Made by a program: the position numbers and the translations under genes. A stretch of 64,000 nt of DNA, taken from contig NZ_JACJGM010000031.1 of assembly GCF_015024225.1 (NCBI RefSeq), positions 17,518-81,517 on the forward strand, read 5' to 3'. The DNA comes from Nocardioides lijunqiniae. Lineage in GTDB: Bacteria; Actinomycetota; Actinomycetes; Propionibacteriales; Nocardioidaceae. The notes under the pieces are model-generated. The model made no database searches. It was given only the letters and a program-made list of their open reading frames with translations, and had not been told where the DNA came from. Shown here piece after piece: positions 28,641-37,350 of the stretch (its first letter is position 1; every line of letters starts with the position of its first letter).

Positions 28641-29303
28641 GTGCCAGTCGCAACGCCGCCCGCCGCGCAGCCAGTTATCGGGACGATCTCCGCTGCTCGC
28701 TTCCAGACGTACCTCAACGCAGAGGCGGGTGACGCCACGAGGGCCCTGGAGTTGTACGCCTGGAACGCTCGCATCTCCTCCGCTCTGATGCTGCCTGCGC
28801 ACTTCGCCGAAGTTGCCGCTCGTAACGTCGTCGCCGATGCCCTGAGTGCCGCCTACGGTCCCAACTGGCCGTGGGACCCCACGTTCGAACAGAGCCTGCC
28901 GAACCCGCACCACAACACCTACAAACCCCGGCGCGACCTGGCGTCGGCACGCCAGCGTTACTCGACGACGGGGAAGGTCATCGCAGAACTGAAGTTCGTG
29001 TTCTGGCAGAAGATGTTCACGCAGCGCCATGACGTGCGCCTGTGGGGTCCGCACATCGTCTCTCTTTTCCCGCACGCCCCAGCTGCGATCACCCCGGCTC
29101 AACTGCGAGGACGGGTATACAACGACCTGGAGTCGATTCGTTTGGTCCGCAATCGCATGGCGCACCACGAGCCAATCTTCACTCGACCACTGGCCGACGA
29201 CCTGTCCAAGATGCTGGACCTCGTCGATATCCGATCCGCAGCAACGGGCACGTGGGTACGCGCGCTAGAGGACGTCACCACCGTCTTAACTCAACGCCCT
29301 TAG
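28641..29303 (+). CDS. Abi-like (Abi_2 family) HEPN-type protein
   Basis: 220 aa from GTG. LELYAWNARISSALMLPAHFAEVAARN and, near the end, RLVRNRMAHHEPIF are characteristic of Abi-like proteins. R170, N171 and H175 form the RNxxxH signature of HEPN ribonucleases. Family members block phage growth or act as RNase toxins. It is not coupled to an obvious antitoxin gene; the next gene is convergent. Confidence 0.8.
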   Translation: MPVATPPAAQPVIGTISAARFQTYLNAEAGDATRALELYAWNARISSALMLPAHFAEVAARNVVADALSAAYGPNWPWDPTFEQSLPNPHHNTYKPRRDLASARQRYSTTGKVIAELKFVFWQKMFTQRHDVRLWGPHIVSLFPHAPAAITPAQLRGRVYNDLESIRLVRNRMAHHEPIFTRPLADDLSKMLDLVDIRSAATGTWVRALEDVTTVLTQRP

Positions 29304-29400
29304 TCCTCCAGCAATCGCTTAGAAACCTCTGGTGCCCTGCAGCAACGCAACTGTCGGGCCAGCCAGTCGACGCACTCCCCCGTGGTCAGCGAGCGGCCTT

Positions 29401-30486
29401 CTAGGTGACGACCCGCAGGTTCCCACGTGGTCCACTAGCGCCAGCCGATCCACCGCCGTCGACGGCCGTTGGTGTCAGACCCAGCATGTAGTCCTGAACC
29501 TCTTTCACTTCTAGGCCTAGGTCTTCCGCAATGGTCGCCAGGCCGCGTCTGTCGGCGCGCAGCTGCTGCAGCACTTTGGTAAGCAGCTGAGAAGATTCGT
29601 GCGGAATCCCGTGCGGCTCGCTTCGTCGGTAACCTCGGCGCGAGAGATCAACGCAGAGCGACCGGTACGCCCATTCCGTCATCAGGCCGAGCTCATTCGC
29701 CCGATGCGCCATCGCCATCGCAGCGACGTTCCACCGCTTCTTCGCAACGAGGATGCGAGTCACTGATGCGTTGGACAAGCCCTGCGCGAGCACCCCGGCT
29801 CGAGGCATCAGGAACGCTGCCGCGAACTGGTTTGCTTCCTGCTCCGCGTCCTGTCCGTGCGGCGCCTGGTCCTCGGCGTGCAACACCAGGTGCCCAAGCT
29901 CGTGCGCGGCGTTGAAGCGACTGCGCTCGGCCGACTTCGTTTGGCTGAGGAAGATGAAGGGCTGGTTGTGCCATTTTAGGCAGTAGGCGTCGAGGTCCTT
30001 GTTGTCGTCGGTCAGGGAGTAGATCCGCACGCCGTGAGCCTCTAGGAGATGCACCAGGTTCCCGATCGGGGCCTCTCCTAGCCCCCATCGCGCTCGAAGC
30101 TCCTGGGCGGCGGTCTCGGGAGACCGCCCCGTCAGAGTCGGAACGTCTGGAGCTGGACGGTTGAAGCGCTGGTCGATCCATTCATCAATCAGTATTGCTA
30201 GGCGACCTGAGCTAAGCCCACGGTCTCGCGTGCGGGCGGTCATTTTGCTCAGGGCGCGGAAGCTGACCGCATCGATCGGGATCTCGTCGAGGTCCCTTCC
30301 TGTGAGGAATCGTTCAGCAACTCCGAGCGTCTCGGCAAGCAACGCAATCGTTGCAGGTGTCGGGTCTTGGCGCCCGTTCTCGTACGAGGACAGACTGACG
30401 CGGCTGATGCCGGTTTCTGTGGCGAGTGCCGTCAGAGTCCATCCACGTCGTCGTCTGGCCGCCGCTAGTCGAGAGGGGTTGAGCAT
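29401..30486 (-). CDS. XRE-family HTH + ImmA/IrrE metallopeptidase
   Basis: 361 aa. Residues 5-60 form a canonical XRE helix-turn-helix (LAAARRRRGWTLTALATETG, SRVSLSSYENG). An ImmA/IrrE zinc peptidase domain follows with HELGH (195-199), Glu217 as probable third ligand and AAAFLMP. Such fusions act as regulators or antitoxins that cleave or bind partner proteins. It follows an unknown gene by 45 nt in the same direction, with an AT-rich dyad in front of both. Confidence 0.85.
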   Translation of the reverse strand: MLNPSRLAAARRRRGWTLTALATETGISRVSLSSYENGRQDPTPATIALLAETLGVAERFLTGRDLDEIPIDAVSFRALSKMTARTRDRGLSSGRLAILIDEWIDQRFNRPAPDVPTLTGRSPETAAQELRARWGLGEAPIGNLVHLLEAHGVRIYSLTDDNKDLDAYCLKWHNQPFIFLSQTKSAERSRFNAAHELGHLVLHAEDQAPHGQDAEQEANQFAAAFLMPRAGVLAQGLSNASVTRILVAKKRWNVAAMAMAHRANELGLMTEWAYRSLCVDLSRRGYRRSEPHGIPHESSQLLTKVLQQLRADRRGLATIAEDLGLEVKEVQDYMLGLTPTAVDGGGSAGASGPRGNLRVVT

Positions 30487-30531
30487 TGGGGGAAGGCTCT
30501 CTTTGGTTGTCGGGGCTTTCGAGCGGCGCTG

Positions 30532-31179
30532 CTAGCGGGCACTGACCTCGACGGAGTAGTCGCCGGCGCCAGCGTCGGGCGGGTCCTGGACGTCGCCTGT
30601 GGGCAGCGGGTCGTTCCGGTCGATCGGGTCCAGGATGATCCGCTCTTCCCACTCCTGGATCAGCCCGCCCTCGATCTTCGTCGGGAGTGACAGCTCCGCG
30701 AAGATGGTGTCAGCGGTGACGCGCTGCATCAGGAACCAGATCGACTCAATGGGGCCCTGCGGTTCGGCGATATCGTAGTCCTCCCCCAGGTCGAGAACGA
30801 ACTGCCCGGCGTTGACCTGGACCGCCATGGCGGTCACGTCGCCCTTCGGGTACTTGGTCGTGGGGCTGCGGCCTTCGGTGTACACACCGGTGTGCTCGTC
30901 GCCGGAGCTGGTGACAATCGAAAATTCACCTGAGGGGTGGACGGTCCGGCAGAAGTTCTTGGAGTTGTCGTACCCCCACTCCAACGGAACGACCTCCTCG
31001 CGGAGGTACCGGACCGTCTTGAAGTATCGGGTGGAACCCTCGGAAGTGGGCGGTTCGAGGCCCGTCACCATCTTGGTCTCCGCGTCGGCGCGCAGCAGTG
31101 TGCGCTGAAGCATCTCGGTGGTAAGTCCAAGCTGCAGCAAGCGTGCGACAGCCTCGTCCTGCAGAGCAACCTCGGTCAT
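30532..31179 (-). CDS. Hypothetical protein, partner of XRE-ImmA gene
   Basis: 215 aa from MTEVALQDE (a start 30 nt upstream is possible). Soluble, acidic, β-rich; not recognised. It is the first gene of a two-gene unit with the XRE-ImmA protein, so it may be the regulated effector or toxin, by analogy with other two-gene XRE-ImmA modules. Confidence 0.55.
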   Translation of the reverse strand: MTEVALQDEAVARLLQLGLTTEMLQRTLLRADAETKMVTGLEPPTSEGSTRYFKTVRYLREEVVPLEWGYDNSKNFCRTVHPSGEFSIVTSSGDEHTGVYTEGRSPTTKYPKGDVTAMAVQVNAGQFVLDLGEDYDIAEPQGPIESIWFLMQRVTADTIFAELSLPTKIEGGLIQEWEERIILDPIDRNDPLPTGDVQDPPDAGAGDYSVEVSAR

Positions 31180-31217
31180 CGAACTCGCCTCTCGAGTTGC
31201 GGGACGCACGCGCGCCC

Positions 31218-31257
31218 TTAACGAAAACCTACCACATAAGAGGTTGAAAATCGTTAA
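31218..31257. promoter_or_regulatory. AT-rich nested dyad upstream of XRE-ImmA operon
   Basis: Outer arms TTAACGA and TCGTTAA (7 bp, perfect) enclose inner arms AACCT and AGGTT. It lies 40-80 bp upstream of the 31179 start. XRE proteins usually bind such dyads in their own promoters, so it is a candidate autoregulatory operator. Confidence 0.5.
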
Positions 31258-31450
31258 CCCGGCTTCGTGGAGCGTCGCGAACCGCGTCGAATCGGCGTGT
31301 GTGGCGTTGGGGCAGACCTTGCGCGGTTACTCAGGCCTTTCAGCTTGCCCGCATCCCGCCTCTCCTACGTCGGTCAACAGTGGCCCACTCATGGCCTCAC
31401 CTGAGCAAACCGGCGGGCAGTCTTCACGACAGAGTCCTAGCCTGGGGAAC

Positions 31451-32182
31451 ATGAACGCAACCGACGTTGTGCGAAGTGACCTCGCCTGGCTTGCGAAGAC
31501 TTTCGCCGGCGGTACGCGCGATCGCGACGAACTGCGCCGCGCCTCGCCCGTCCTTAGGCGGCTGGCACTCGACGGCGTCTTGCAGCAGGCCCGTAGGCAG
31601 GCGGGAGCCAGCGGCCAACCGACCCTGGATATCTATCCCCTCTCGCAGTTGGTCGACCTCACAGACTTGCGCGGGGTTGAGTTGGTCGTGGCTGCCGGGT
31701 GCCGCATCGAGCAGCGGCTCCTCGGACCCTTCGCAACGGGCCCCTCGGTGGCGCCGATGCCGACACCTATGTCTGTGTCGTCACTCCCACTCCCGATGTT
31801 TCTGAAGTCCCCGTGCCTAGTAGTCCGAGGCACGGCCGTGACGCGGGCACAGGTGCTGAAGTACGTCGCCAACAAGCTCGGAGGAGTCCACTTCGACCCC
31901 GCCCGCGGCCGCCCGGGTGACGAGTACATGGCCCGGGTCGAGGAACTCGATGAGTTCATGATCATCCGTCCGCTTTCGGCCGTTGATTTGTCGCTCTTGG
32001 CCGTTCTTCAGGCGTTCGTTGCTTCACCCTCGGTCATGGAACCCTTCGGGCTAGCCCCTGTTGATGTCCAACTCGACGCCCCGCTGAACTCTGGGCACGA
32101 GTCTGTGGATATACCTAACCGCGCTTGGCTCCAGCTTGACCTCATGGGAGATCACAGCCCAACTAGCGCACCCTCCACCTGA
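31451..32182 (+). CDS. Hypothetical protein
   Basis: 243 aa from MNATDVVRSD; the open frame extends further upstream but with Ser/Pro-rich shadow composition. The N-terminal ~55 residues are helical and charged; the rest is mixed α/β. No family recognised. Convergent with the next minus-strand gene. Confidence 0.5.
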   Translation: MNATDVVRSDLAWLAKTFAGGTRDRDELRRASPVLRRLALDGVLQQARRQAGASGQPTLDIYPLSQLVDLTDLRGVELVVAAGCRIEQRLLGPFATGPSVAPMPTPMSVSSLPLPMFLKSPCLVVRGTAVTRAQVLKYVANKLGGVHFDPARGRPGDEYMARVEELDEFMIIRPLSAVDLSLLAVLQAFVASPSVMEPFGLAPVDVQLDAPLNSGHESVDIPNRAWLQLDLMGDHSPTSAPST

Positions 32183-32249
32183 CGCAGGGTCCGCCGACCG
32201 GGCATGTACGCGTCTGCGGGGCCGCGCACCGCCGAGAACTTTCGTTATG

Positions 32250-33035
32250 TCAGGTCGGATCTACGGCGGCCGTGGATGCGCGCTCCTCAAACACTCCCCA
32301 TCCCGCCTCGAGAATTCCAAGCACGTGCGACAAGACTCCCTCGAGCTCCGCGCTAGAGCCTCGCACCGCTCTCACACTCACTCGCTCGTCCCCCGCAACC
32401 ACCTGGCCAGGGCGTCGAGAGAGTTCCCATGGGACTGCGTGCGCCACAGCGCCCAGCTCGCGCCAACCCTGCTCGACCTCGGCGACAGCCCCAGGCTGGT
32501 CTCCAAACACATGCTCGCCGGCCCACCTAACGACCTGGTGCTGGTTCGGACCTTGGCTGCCCAACTCTTGCGAGAGCCCAACGAGGCGCGCTCTCAGGGC
32601 GGCTCGTGCCTCGCTCCCCTCCGGGTCTACGTCGGAGAATGTGTCGAGCCACTTCCTGTGGTTCGTGACTGAATAGCCAAGCACCTGGGCGGCACGAGCC
32701 GCCCGCTCCCCCGGTTCCACGGGGTGAAGCACCCAGAGCCCCTGCGCCCCACCCCACAGCGCAGTCCGCATCAACGAATGAATTGGCAGCGCTGCCGGAC
32801 CGAACTCGAGCAGGTACCTCACAGCCGCGAGCAAGTGGTGCGTCCCGCTACTCAAGCTGAAGTGAGCTAGGTGCCATGCCCGCCAGTTCTCCAGCTCCAC
32901 GTCCTCGTCCAACTGACTTCCCACGACAGGGGTGATGAACTCACCCCCTGCCCGGACCCAGGCCTCGGCTATGGGCAGCGCGTCAACGAAGCGTTGTCTG
33001 GCCTGAGTTTCCGGACTCCTGTGCGCGTCACCCAT
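32250..33035 (-). CDS. Hypothetical helical protein
   Basis: 261 aa, mostly helical with conserved-looking aromatic stretches (NWRAWHLAHFSLSSGTHHLL, LMRTALWGGAQGLWVL). Resembles, in layout only, uncharacterised actinobacterial cytosolic proteins. Preceded by a DUF1508-like gene with a 6-nt gap between them. Confidence 0.5.
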   Translation of the reverse strand: MGDAHRSPETQARQRFVDALPIAEAWVRAGGEFITPVVGSQLDEDVELENWRAWHLAHFSLSSGTHHLLAAVRYLLEFGPAALPIHSLMRTALWGGAQGLWVLHPVEPGERAARAAQVLGYSVTNHRKWLDTFSDVDPEGSEARAALRARLVGLSQELGSQGPNQHQVVRWAGEHVFGDQPGAVAEVEQGWRELGAVAHAVPWELSRRPGQVVAGDERVSVRAVRGSSAELEGVLSHVLGILEAGWGVFEERASTAAVDPT

Positions 33036-33041
33036 GGACCC

Positions 33042-33242
33042 TCACGTCCCGTCAGACTCGTTCTCTCGCTTCACCTTCTCGGCCTCGGCGAACTCGCCAC
33101 TGATGATCCGATCCGCCATCCCCCTGGCATCCGACTGATTCTCATACCCCTGCCCACCATCCGTCGCCACGATCCGACCGTTCACCTTTAGGTTCCAGGC
33201 CCACTTGCCATCCTTGCGCTTGTACACCAGTCGCTTCGCCAT
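33042..33242 (-). CDS. DUF1508 (YegP-like) small protein
   Basis: 66 aa. The pattern VYKRKDGKWAWNLKVNGRIVATDGGQGYENQSDA matches the single-repeat DUF1508 fold, a small β-sheet protein of unknown role widely carried on mobile and stress-linked loci. ATG start, length normal for a one-repeat member. Confidence 0.75.
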   Translation of the reverse strand: MAKRLVYKRKDGKWAWNLKVNGRIVATDGGQGYENQSDARGMADRIISGEFAEAEKVKRENESDGT

Positions 33243-33390
33243 GCTTCGGACTTTGCCACGGCGATCACCGCCTCGCCAGGTGTAAGCGCGCGCACACTAG
33301 GACTTCCTGACTAACCGCCAACCACTCCCCCGGCCTCGCGCGGCTCGGATCGAGCCGGACATGCGTCTATTCGCCGCCTTCGGGCGCGGT

Positions 33391-33415
33391 GAACGTCCGC
33401 TCATGCCGAGAGTCG
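33391..33415 (+). repeat. Hairpin repeat copy (first half only)
   Basis: GAACGTCCGCTCATGCCGAG: matches the first half of the repeat family found between the small genes here. It lies just past the stop of the nucleotidyltransferase-like gene. Confidence 0.55.
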
Positions 33416-33424
33416 GGTGGGTTG

Positions 33425-34036
33425 CTACAGGCTGTTGATCCACGGGTGGCCGGGATGGGCAACATCGAGCGCCCATCGCAGCCAGCGAACCGAGGCGGTG
33501 TCCAGGAGTGGCGCAGAGGCGTCAAAGTCGAGTTGATCCTGTGGCCGCAAGCCACGGGCCTTGTGTAGCAACTGAACCTCGGGCCTCAGGTAGCGGATGC
33601 CTTCCTTCGTCCACAGGATGTCGTGGAGGGGCAGCGTGATCCGAGGGTCCCGCTTGAAGGTCCACGACTCCGACGTGGCGTCCATCAAGCTGACGTCGTA
33701 CTCCCACGGCTCTGCGCCTCCAGCCCTCAACCACAGGTTCTCGCAGGTACGAGGCACTGGGTCATCAGCATCGAGAAGCGCCCGAAACGTACCGGAGTCG
33801 GCGATCCAGACGTCCTTGCGACCCGATAGGTGCCGGTACAGGGGTGCGATGTCCGAGCGGCAGATACTCGGGTCGACATCGGAGTGGTCGCGCTTCGCCC
33901 CTGTGAACGCTTCAATGGCCCAGCCCCCAGCAATCCACCAGACCGGCCCGAATCCTGTGAGGAGTTCGGCAACGTCTGCCGGAGTTCTCGTGACCCACGG
34001 GCCCCAGAGCCTCAGCATCTCGTCGTGGTTCATCAC
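33425..34036 (-). CDS. Nucleotidyltransferase-fold protein (aminoglycoside adenylyltransferase-like)
   Basis: 203 aa. The nucleotidyltransferase core is visible: WWIAGGWAIEAFTG (the GGW turn), then RDHSDVDPSICRSD, a D-x-D metal site. ANT/LinA-type resistance enzymes and many uncharacterised relatives share this layout (GGW … R-x-H-x-D-x-D). Substrate cannot be told. Length is within the family range. Single gene flanked on both sides by hairpin repeats. Confidence 0.7.
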   Translation of the reverse strand: MMNHDEMLRLWGPWVTRTPADVAELLTGFGPVWWIAGGWAIEAFTGAKRDHSDVDPSICRSDIAPLYRHLSGRKDVWIADSGTFRALLDADDPVPRTCENLWLRAGGAEPWEYDVSLMDATSESWTFKRDPRITLPLHDILWTKEGIRYLRPEVQLLHKARGLRPQDQLDFDASAPLLDTASVRWLRWALDVAHPGHPWINSL

Positions 34037-34087
34037 GTGACGAACGCTACTCGCGTATCCGGTGTGGCCTCCTCAGACGAATCCGCC

Positions 34088-34127
34088 CGATCATGCCGCG
34101 ATCCGCCTCCTGTCATGCCGATGAGGG
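34088..34127 (+). repeat. Hairpin repeat copy
   Basis: Two TCATGCCG cores 24 bp apart; the first is within GATC … GATC arms, the second is followed by ATGAGGG. Fills the gap between two minus-strand genes. Confidence 0.65.
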
Positions 34128-34133
34128 TGCGCG

Positions 34134-34466
34134 TCACCCGGAGGCGGGCGGCATCGGCCAGACGTGTCGTGCGCTGCGCTGCTGCCACTGAGCCAGCGCC
34201 TCCCCGGTTAAGGGTTGAGCGATAGTGCTGGACAACTCGACGAACCGCTCTTCCGAGAGTTCCATTGTTTCGTCGTTTACCGACAGAATGCCTTGGAACG
34301 TGACCAAGCGCTGGGGCCGGTCAACGGTCACGTCCAGTTCATTGAAGTTAAGGGTCTCCACGAGGGGCTCTCCGTGGGCCAGCACTGTGAGCACGATGGT
34401 GCAGACCTCTGCGAGGTCACTGTCGCTGAACACGAGCGCACGAAGCGCGGGCAGACCGTCTTCCAC
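34134..34466 (-). CDS. Hypothetical small protein
   Basis: 110 aa starting MEDGLPALRAL. Soluble α/β composition, one cysteine, no recognised family. Flanked on both sides by the hairpin repeat. Confidence 0.5.
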   Translation of the reverse strand: MEDGLPALRALVFSDSDLAEVCTIVLTVLAHGEPLVETLNFNELDVTVDRPQRLVTFQGILSVNDETMELSEERFVELSSTIAQPLTGEALAQWQQRSARHVWPMPPASG

Positions 34467-34490
34467 GCCGCAACCGTACGCGCTCGAAGA

Positions 34491-34530
34491 CGCACTCTTC
34501 TGCCGCGATGCGCGCGGATCTGCCGATGAC
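34491..34530 (+). repeat. Hairpin repeat copy
   Basis: CGCACTCTTCTGCCGCGATG then, about 20 bp on, TCTGCCGATGAC. Same CGCACTCTTCTGCCG lead as the reverse copy near 14.37 kb. Confidence 0.6.
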
Positions 34531-34561
34531 AGGGCGTGCCCTAGCCAGCAGACTTACGACT

Positions 34562-34936
34562 ATGGGCAACTTCGTGATCACCATGCCGGCCATCTCCTAC
34601 GCCCGCGAGCTATGGAGATTTGGCGAGCCAGACCTGGCGAGGCGCGCAGCCGTGATGAGTCCGAGCCAATGCGCAGATGTCGGCCAACGGGCCGGAGACC
34701 TCAGTCTCAGCGGAGGAGCCGGGCGGCTCTGGCCCGGCGGCCCGCGGGGTCATGACTCGTGCGTCCTGCTGGCGGTGATCGAGCACCTTGAGGGGCGCCC
34801 GCGACCGTGTGCACGGTTGCGCCGCCTGCCCGAGAAGTCGTTACCTGACGAATGGAAACTCAGCGAAGACGAGCTCTGGGCCGAGGCGCAGCCAGTGAAG
34901 CGCGAAGTGGTCTCTCGCCTGCATGGACGAGAGTGA
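34562..34936 (+). CDS. Hypothetical small protein
   Basis: 124 aa from MGNFVITMP, chosen because the longer frame starts inside the hairpin repeat. An N-terminal helix (ARELWRFGEPDLARRAAVM) and a charged C-terminus (LPDEWKLSEDELWAEA) look like real protein. Not recognised. Confidence 0.5.
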   Translation: MGNFVITMPAISYARELWRFGEPDLARRAAVMSPSQCADVGQRAGDLSLSGGAGRLWPGGPRGHDSCVLLAVIEHLEGRPRPCARLRRLPEKSLPDEWKLSEDELWAEAQPVKREVVSRLHGRE

Positions 34937-34938
34937 CC

Positions 34939-35015
34939 TGATCTGCCGTGATCCGTGCGGACCCGAACGTGCCAGTTCACCGCACTCCGAACGCACGATC
35001 TGCCGATGAGCGGCC
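34939..35015 (+). repeat. Hairpin repeat copy (long form)
   Basis: First core CTGATCTGCCGTGATCCG (GATC arms), about 45 bp spacer, second core GAACGCACGATCTGCCGATG then AGCGG. Shares the GAACGCAC lead with the copy near 47.1 kb. Lies between two plus-strand genes. Confidence 0.65.
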
Positions 35016-35036
35016 GGGGGCCGGTACCTTCGGCAC

Positions 35037-35569
35037 GTGGATTCGTACCCCGCGATCGCCTTCGGCATTGACCTTCATCTCACGCCTACGGCGGAAGGTG
35101 GCAGGTCCGCGCCGTTGCTCAACCTCGCCGACAAGACGTGGGTCTACCGACCCAACTGGGGTCTGCCGAGCATGACTCCGCTTGACCAGAACGGGGCACT
35201 GGTCTTCGCTTTCTCCCGTGATCGGGTCGGCCCAGGTGAGCGCACCCACGCCGTGATCGTGACTTTGTTCCCCGAGATGGTGGATCAGTGGAACTGCTCG
35301 GACTAGCCGCGATAGCGTTCGCAGCGACCCGGCCTCGAACCCAACCAACATCCCCTCCACACTAGACCCACGTGATCGCGTCAGGGCCGACGCGCTCAAA
35401 GCGTGAGGTTGAACCGGGCGCGGCACTGCCGATGTACGAGGGCACGCGGGTTTGCGGTCACGGCACCGTCCTCTGGCGGGACCACATCACGCTCCCGCTT
35501 GTTCAGGCCGACGAGCAACGCTTTCTCAGGTGGTTAGGGGATCCGACCCTGCCGCTACGTCGGGAGTAG
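35037..35569 (+). pseudogene. Interrupted small β-barrel-like protein
   Basis: An 89-codon GTG frame (35037-35306, IAFGIDLHLTPTAEGGR … VIVTLFPEMVDQWN) and a second frame (about 35406-35569, LPMYEGTRVCGHGTVLWR) appear to be the two parts of one ~130-residue protein. The second piece resembles the C-terminal strand of EF-Tu-like barrels. About 100 bp of unrelated sequence and a frame change separate them, so insertion-type disruption is inferred. The first part alone could still be expressed. Confidence 0.45.
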
Positions 35570-35574
35570 CGAGC

Positions 35575-35602
35575 ATCAGCTCATGCCGCAATCACCGCGC
35601 AT
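35575..35602 (+). repeat. Hairpin repeat copy (partial)
   Basis: CATCAGCTCATGCCGCAATC: first half of the repeat family, immediately after the interrupted gene. Confidence 0.5.
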
Positions 35603-35782
35603 TGGCTGACCCATACCACTGATCTTGATACTCATGGCTTCCAGTAGAAGACGGTGGTCGAGCTCCACGGGGCCTCCCCCTCAAGCGATTCACCGGCGAG
35701 ATGCTCCGCCACTATCTGCGGTGCCTAGGCGTGCCGATGGAACAGGAACCGCACTGGGCAGGGGCGTTCGTGGCTTGTGATT

Positions 35783-35836
35783 GAACGTCCAATCATGCCG
35801 CGATTCGCGCGCAAGACGCCCCCGTCATGTCGCCGC
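35783..35836 (+). repeat. Hairpin repeat copy
   Basis: GAACGTCCAATCATGCCGCG then ATT. The arms are AATC/GATT where other copies have GATC/GATC, a compensating change. A weaker second core, GTCATGTCGCC, follows. Confidence 0.6.
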
Positions 35837-36000
35837 CCACTCCCCTGCCCTCCCATCCGGCTGGAGTGGGCTCTGGCTGTCATCACAGCTTCGGGTCAGC
35901 GGATGGTCAGCGAGGAGCATCTTCGAGGCCTGCTTGAGGGTGTTCGCCTTAGGTGTCAGCCGAGTAGGAACTCCCGTGCCGTAGCGGCGACGGCGCCGGG
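35837..36000. other. Intergenic stretch, no gene seen
   Basis: Together with 35603-35782 this flanks the last repeat of the array. Frames are short and shadow-like; a decayed gene end may be present but cannot be identified. Confidence 0.3.
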
Positions 36001-36256
36001 GTGTACCCGGAACGCCGAGTGGTCGTGGTCGGCGAGCGTAAGGCCCCTTCGACCCCCTTTGGTCGAGGTCCTCGAGGGCGACCAGTGGTGGGACGGCCAC
36101 ATCGAGGCCCAGGAGCAGCGCGAGGGCGTCTGGTGGGCGAAGGTCCGCTACCGCCGCGACGACGGCCAGCACGGCGCATGGTTCCCGCGGACCGGGTACG
36201 CCCTGCGACACCGACTGGTCCCGCGGCCGCGACGAGGCCGTCACACCTTCGGGTGA
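36001..36256 (+). pseudogene. Partial paralogue of the small WW-rich protein at 43.1 kb
   Basis: The frame ending at 36256 encodes LEGDQWWDGHIEAQEQREG then VWWAKVRYRRDDGQHGAWFP, closely matching the protein at 43056-43352. At the position where the paralogue has its ATG, this copy has no standard start codon. It may begin at a non-canonical TTG/GTG or be a truncated copy fused to unrelated upstream frame. Confidence 0.5.
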
Positions 36257-36331
36257 AAATCCCTGATCGTCAGACAGTGTCGCCGGTCACGCCTACCGTC
36301 ACCGGATCACGACCTCGACCTTGGAGAGCAC

Positions 36332-37036
36332 ATGATCCGACGCACCACGGCCTACCTCGCCAGCCTCATCATCGCCCTGGCCGGCGCCCTCGCGCTCGTC
36401 TCCGCGCCCACCGCCCAGGCAGCCGACAAGGACTGCGGCGACTTCCCCAACCAGGCAGCCGCCCAGCAGTTCTACATCAACAACGGCGGCCCCGACTCCG
36501 ACCCACACGGCCTCGACTCCGAGGGCGACGGCGTCGCCTGCGAGTCCCTCCCGTGCCCCTGCTCCGATGACCAGGGCGGCGGCGGAGGCGGCGGGAACGG
36601 CAACAACAACCCGCCCAAGGACCCCATCCTGAAGCAGAAGGCCCGCGTGCTGCGCGTCATCGACGGCGACACCGTCAAGGTCAAGCTCATCGGCGGTCCC
36701 AAGCGCGACGTCCGGATCCTCGGCATCGACACCCCCGAGGTCCACGGTGGCGTCGAGTGCGGCGGCCGAGTGGCCTCACGTGCCGCGAAGAAGATGCTGC
36801 CCCGCGGCACCCGCGTCCTGCTGATCTCTGACCGGTCGCAGCGCCTGAAGGACCGCTACGGCCGGCTTCTGCGCTACATCGAGAAGGGCAAGACCGACGT
36901 CGGCCGCAAGCAGCTGCGCCGTGGCAACGCGACCGTCTACGTCGTCGGCAAGCCCTTCAAGCGGGTCAAGACCTACCGCGCCACCCAGGCCTCCGCGAAG
37001 GCCAAGAACGTCGGAATCTGGAAGAACTGCCGCTAA
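36332..37036 (+). CDS. Secreted thermonuclease-like protein with Excalibur domain
   Basis: 234 aa. A signal peptide (cleaved after TAQA, about residue 30) is followed by an Excalibur calcium-binding motif (DSDPHGLDSEGDGVACE, about 55-71), a Gly/Asn linker and a staphylococcal-nuclease domain (about 100-234). SNase hallmarks: RVIDGDTVKVKL, RILGIDTPEVH, KDRYGRLLRY. It would degrade extracellular nucleic acid in a Ca-dependent manner. Single gene with its own upstream region. Confidence 0.88.
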   Translation: MIRRTTAYLASLIIALAGALALVSAPTAQAADKDCGDFPNQAAAQQFYINNGGPDSDPHGLDSEGDGVACESLPCPCSDDQGGGGGGGNGNNNPPKDPILKQKARVLRVIDGDTVKVKLIGGPKRDVRILGIDTPEVHGGVECGGRVASRAAKKMLPRGTRVLLISDRSQRLKDRYGRLLRYIEKGKTDVGRKQLRRGNATVYVVGKPFKRVKTYRATQASAKAKNVGIWKNCR

Positions 37037-37296
37037 CCCCCGCGTCCATCCGTGGGCCCCTCCCTGCCTCCCACCAGGGAGGGGCCCGCAACGCTGACGT
37101 CGGTGTCGTCACTTTGACGCCAGCAGCTGTATCGATCTTTACGTCCGAGCGTCTGTCTCAACCACGCGAGGAGAACCACGCCAGCACCCGCCAGCTCCAC
37201 CGCCAGTAGCCCTGATGGTGACAGAGGCCCCGTCATGACACCTTCAGAAGTGAGCGGGAACCACTGATACGTCTGGCGGCGGAAGTACCACGTGGC

Positions 37297-37337
37297 GATA
37301 GGTTCCGATAACGTGCCAACAGTTATCGGAAACTATC
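37297..37337. promoter_or_regulatory. 16-bp-arm dyad upstream of AAA ATPase gene
   Basis: Left arm GATAGGTTCCGATAAC, 9-nt spacer, right arm GTTATCGGAAACTATC; 15 of 16 positions pair. It ends 13 bp before the ATG of the ATPase gene, overlapping the expected ribosome-site region. The position suggests an operator or a translational hairpin. No T-tract, so not a terminator. Confidence 0.65.
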
Positions 37338-37350
37338 GAGGATTGGTGTC

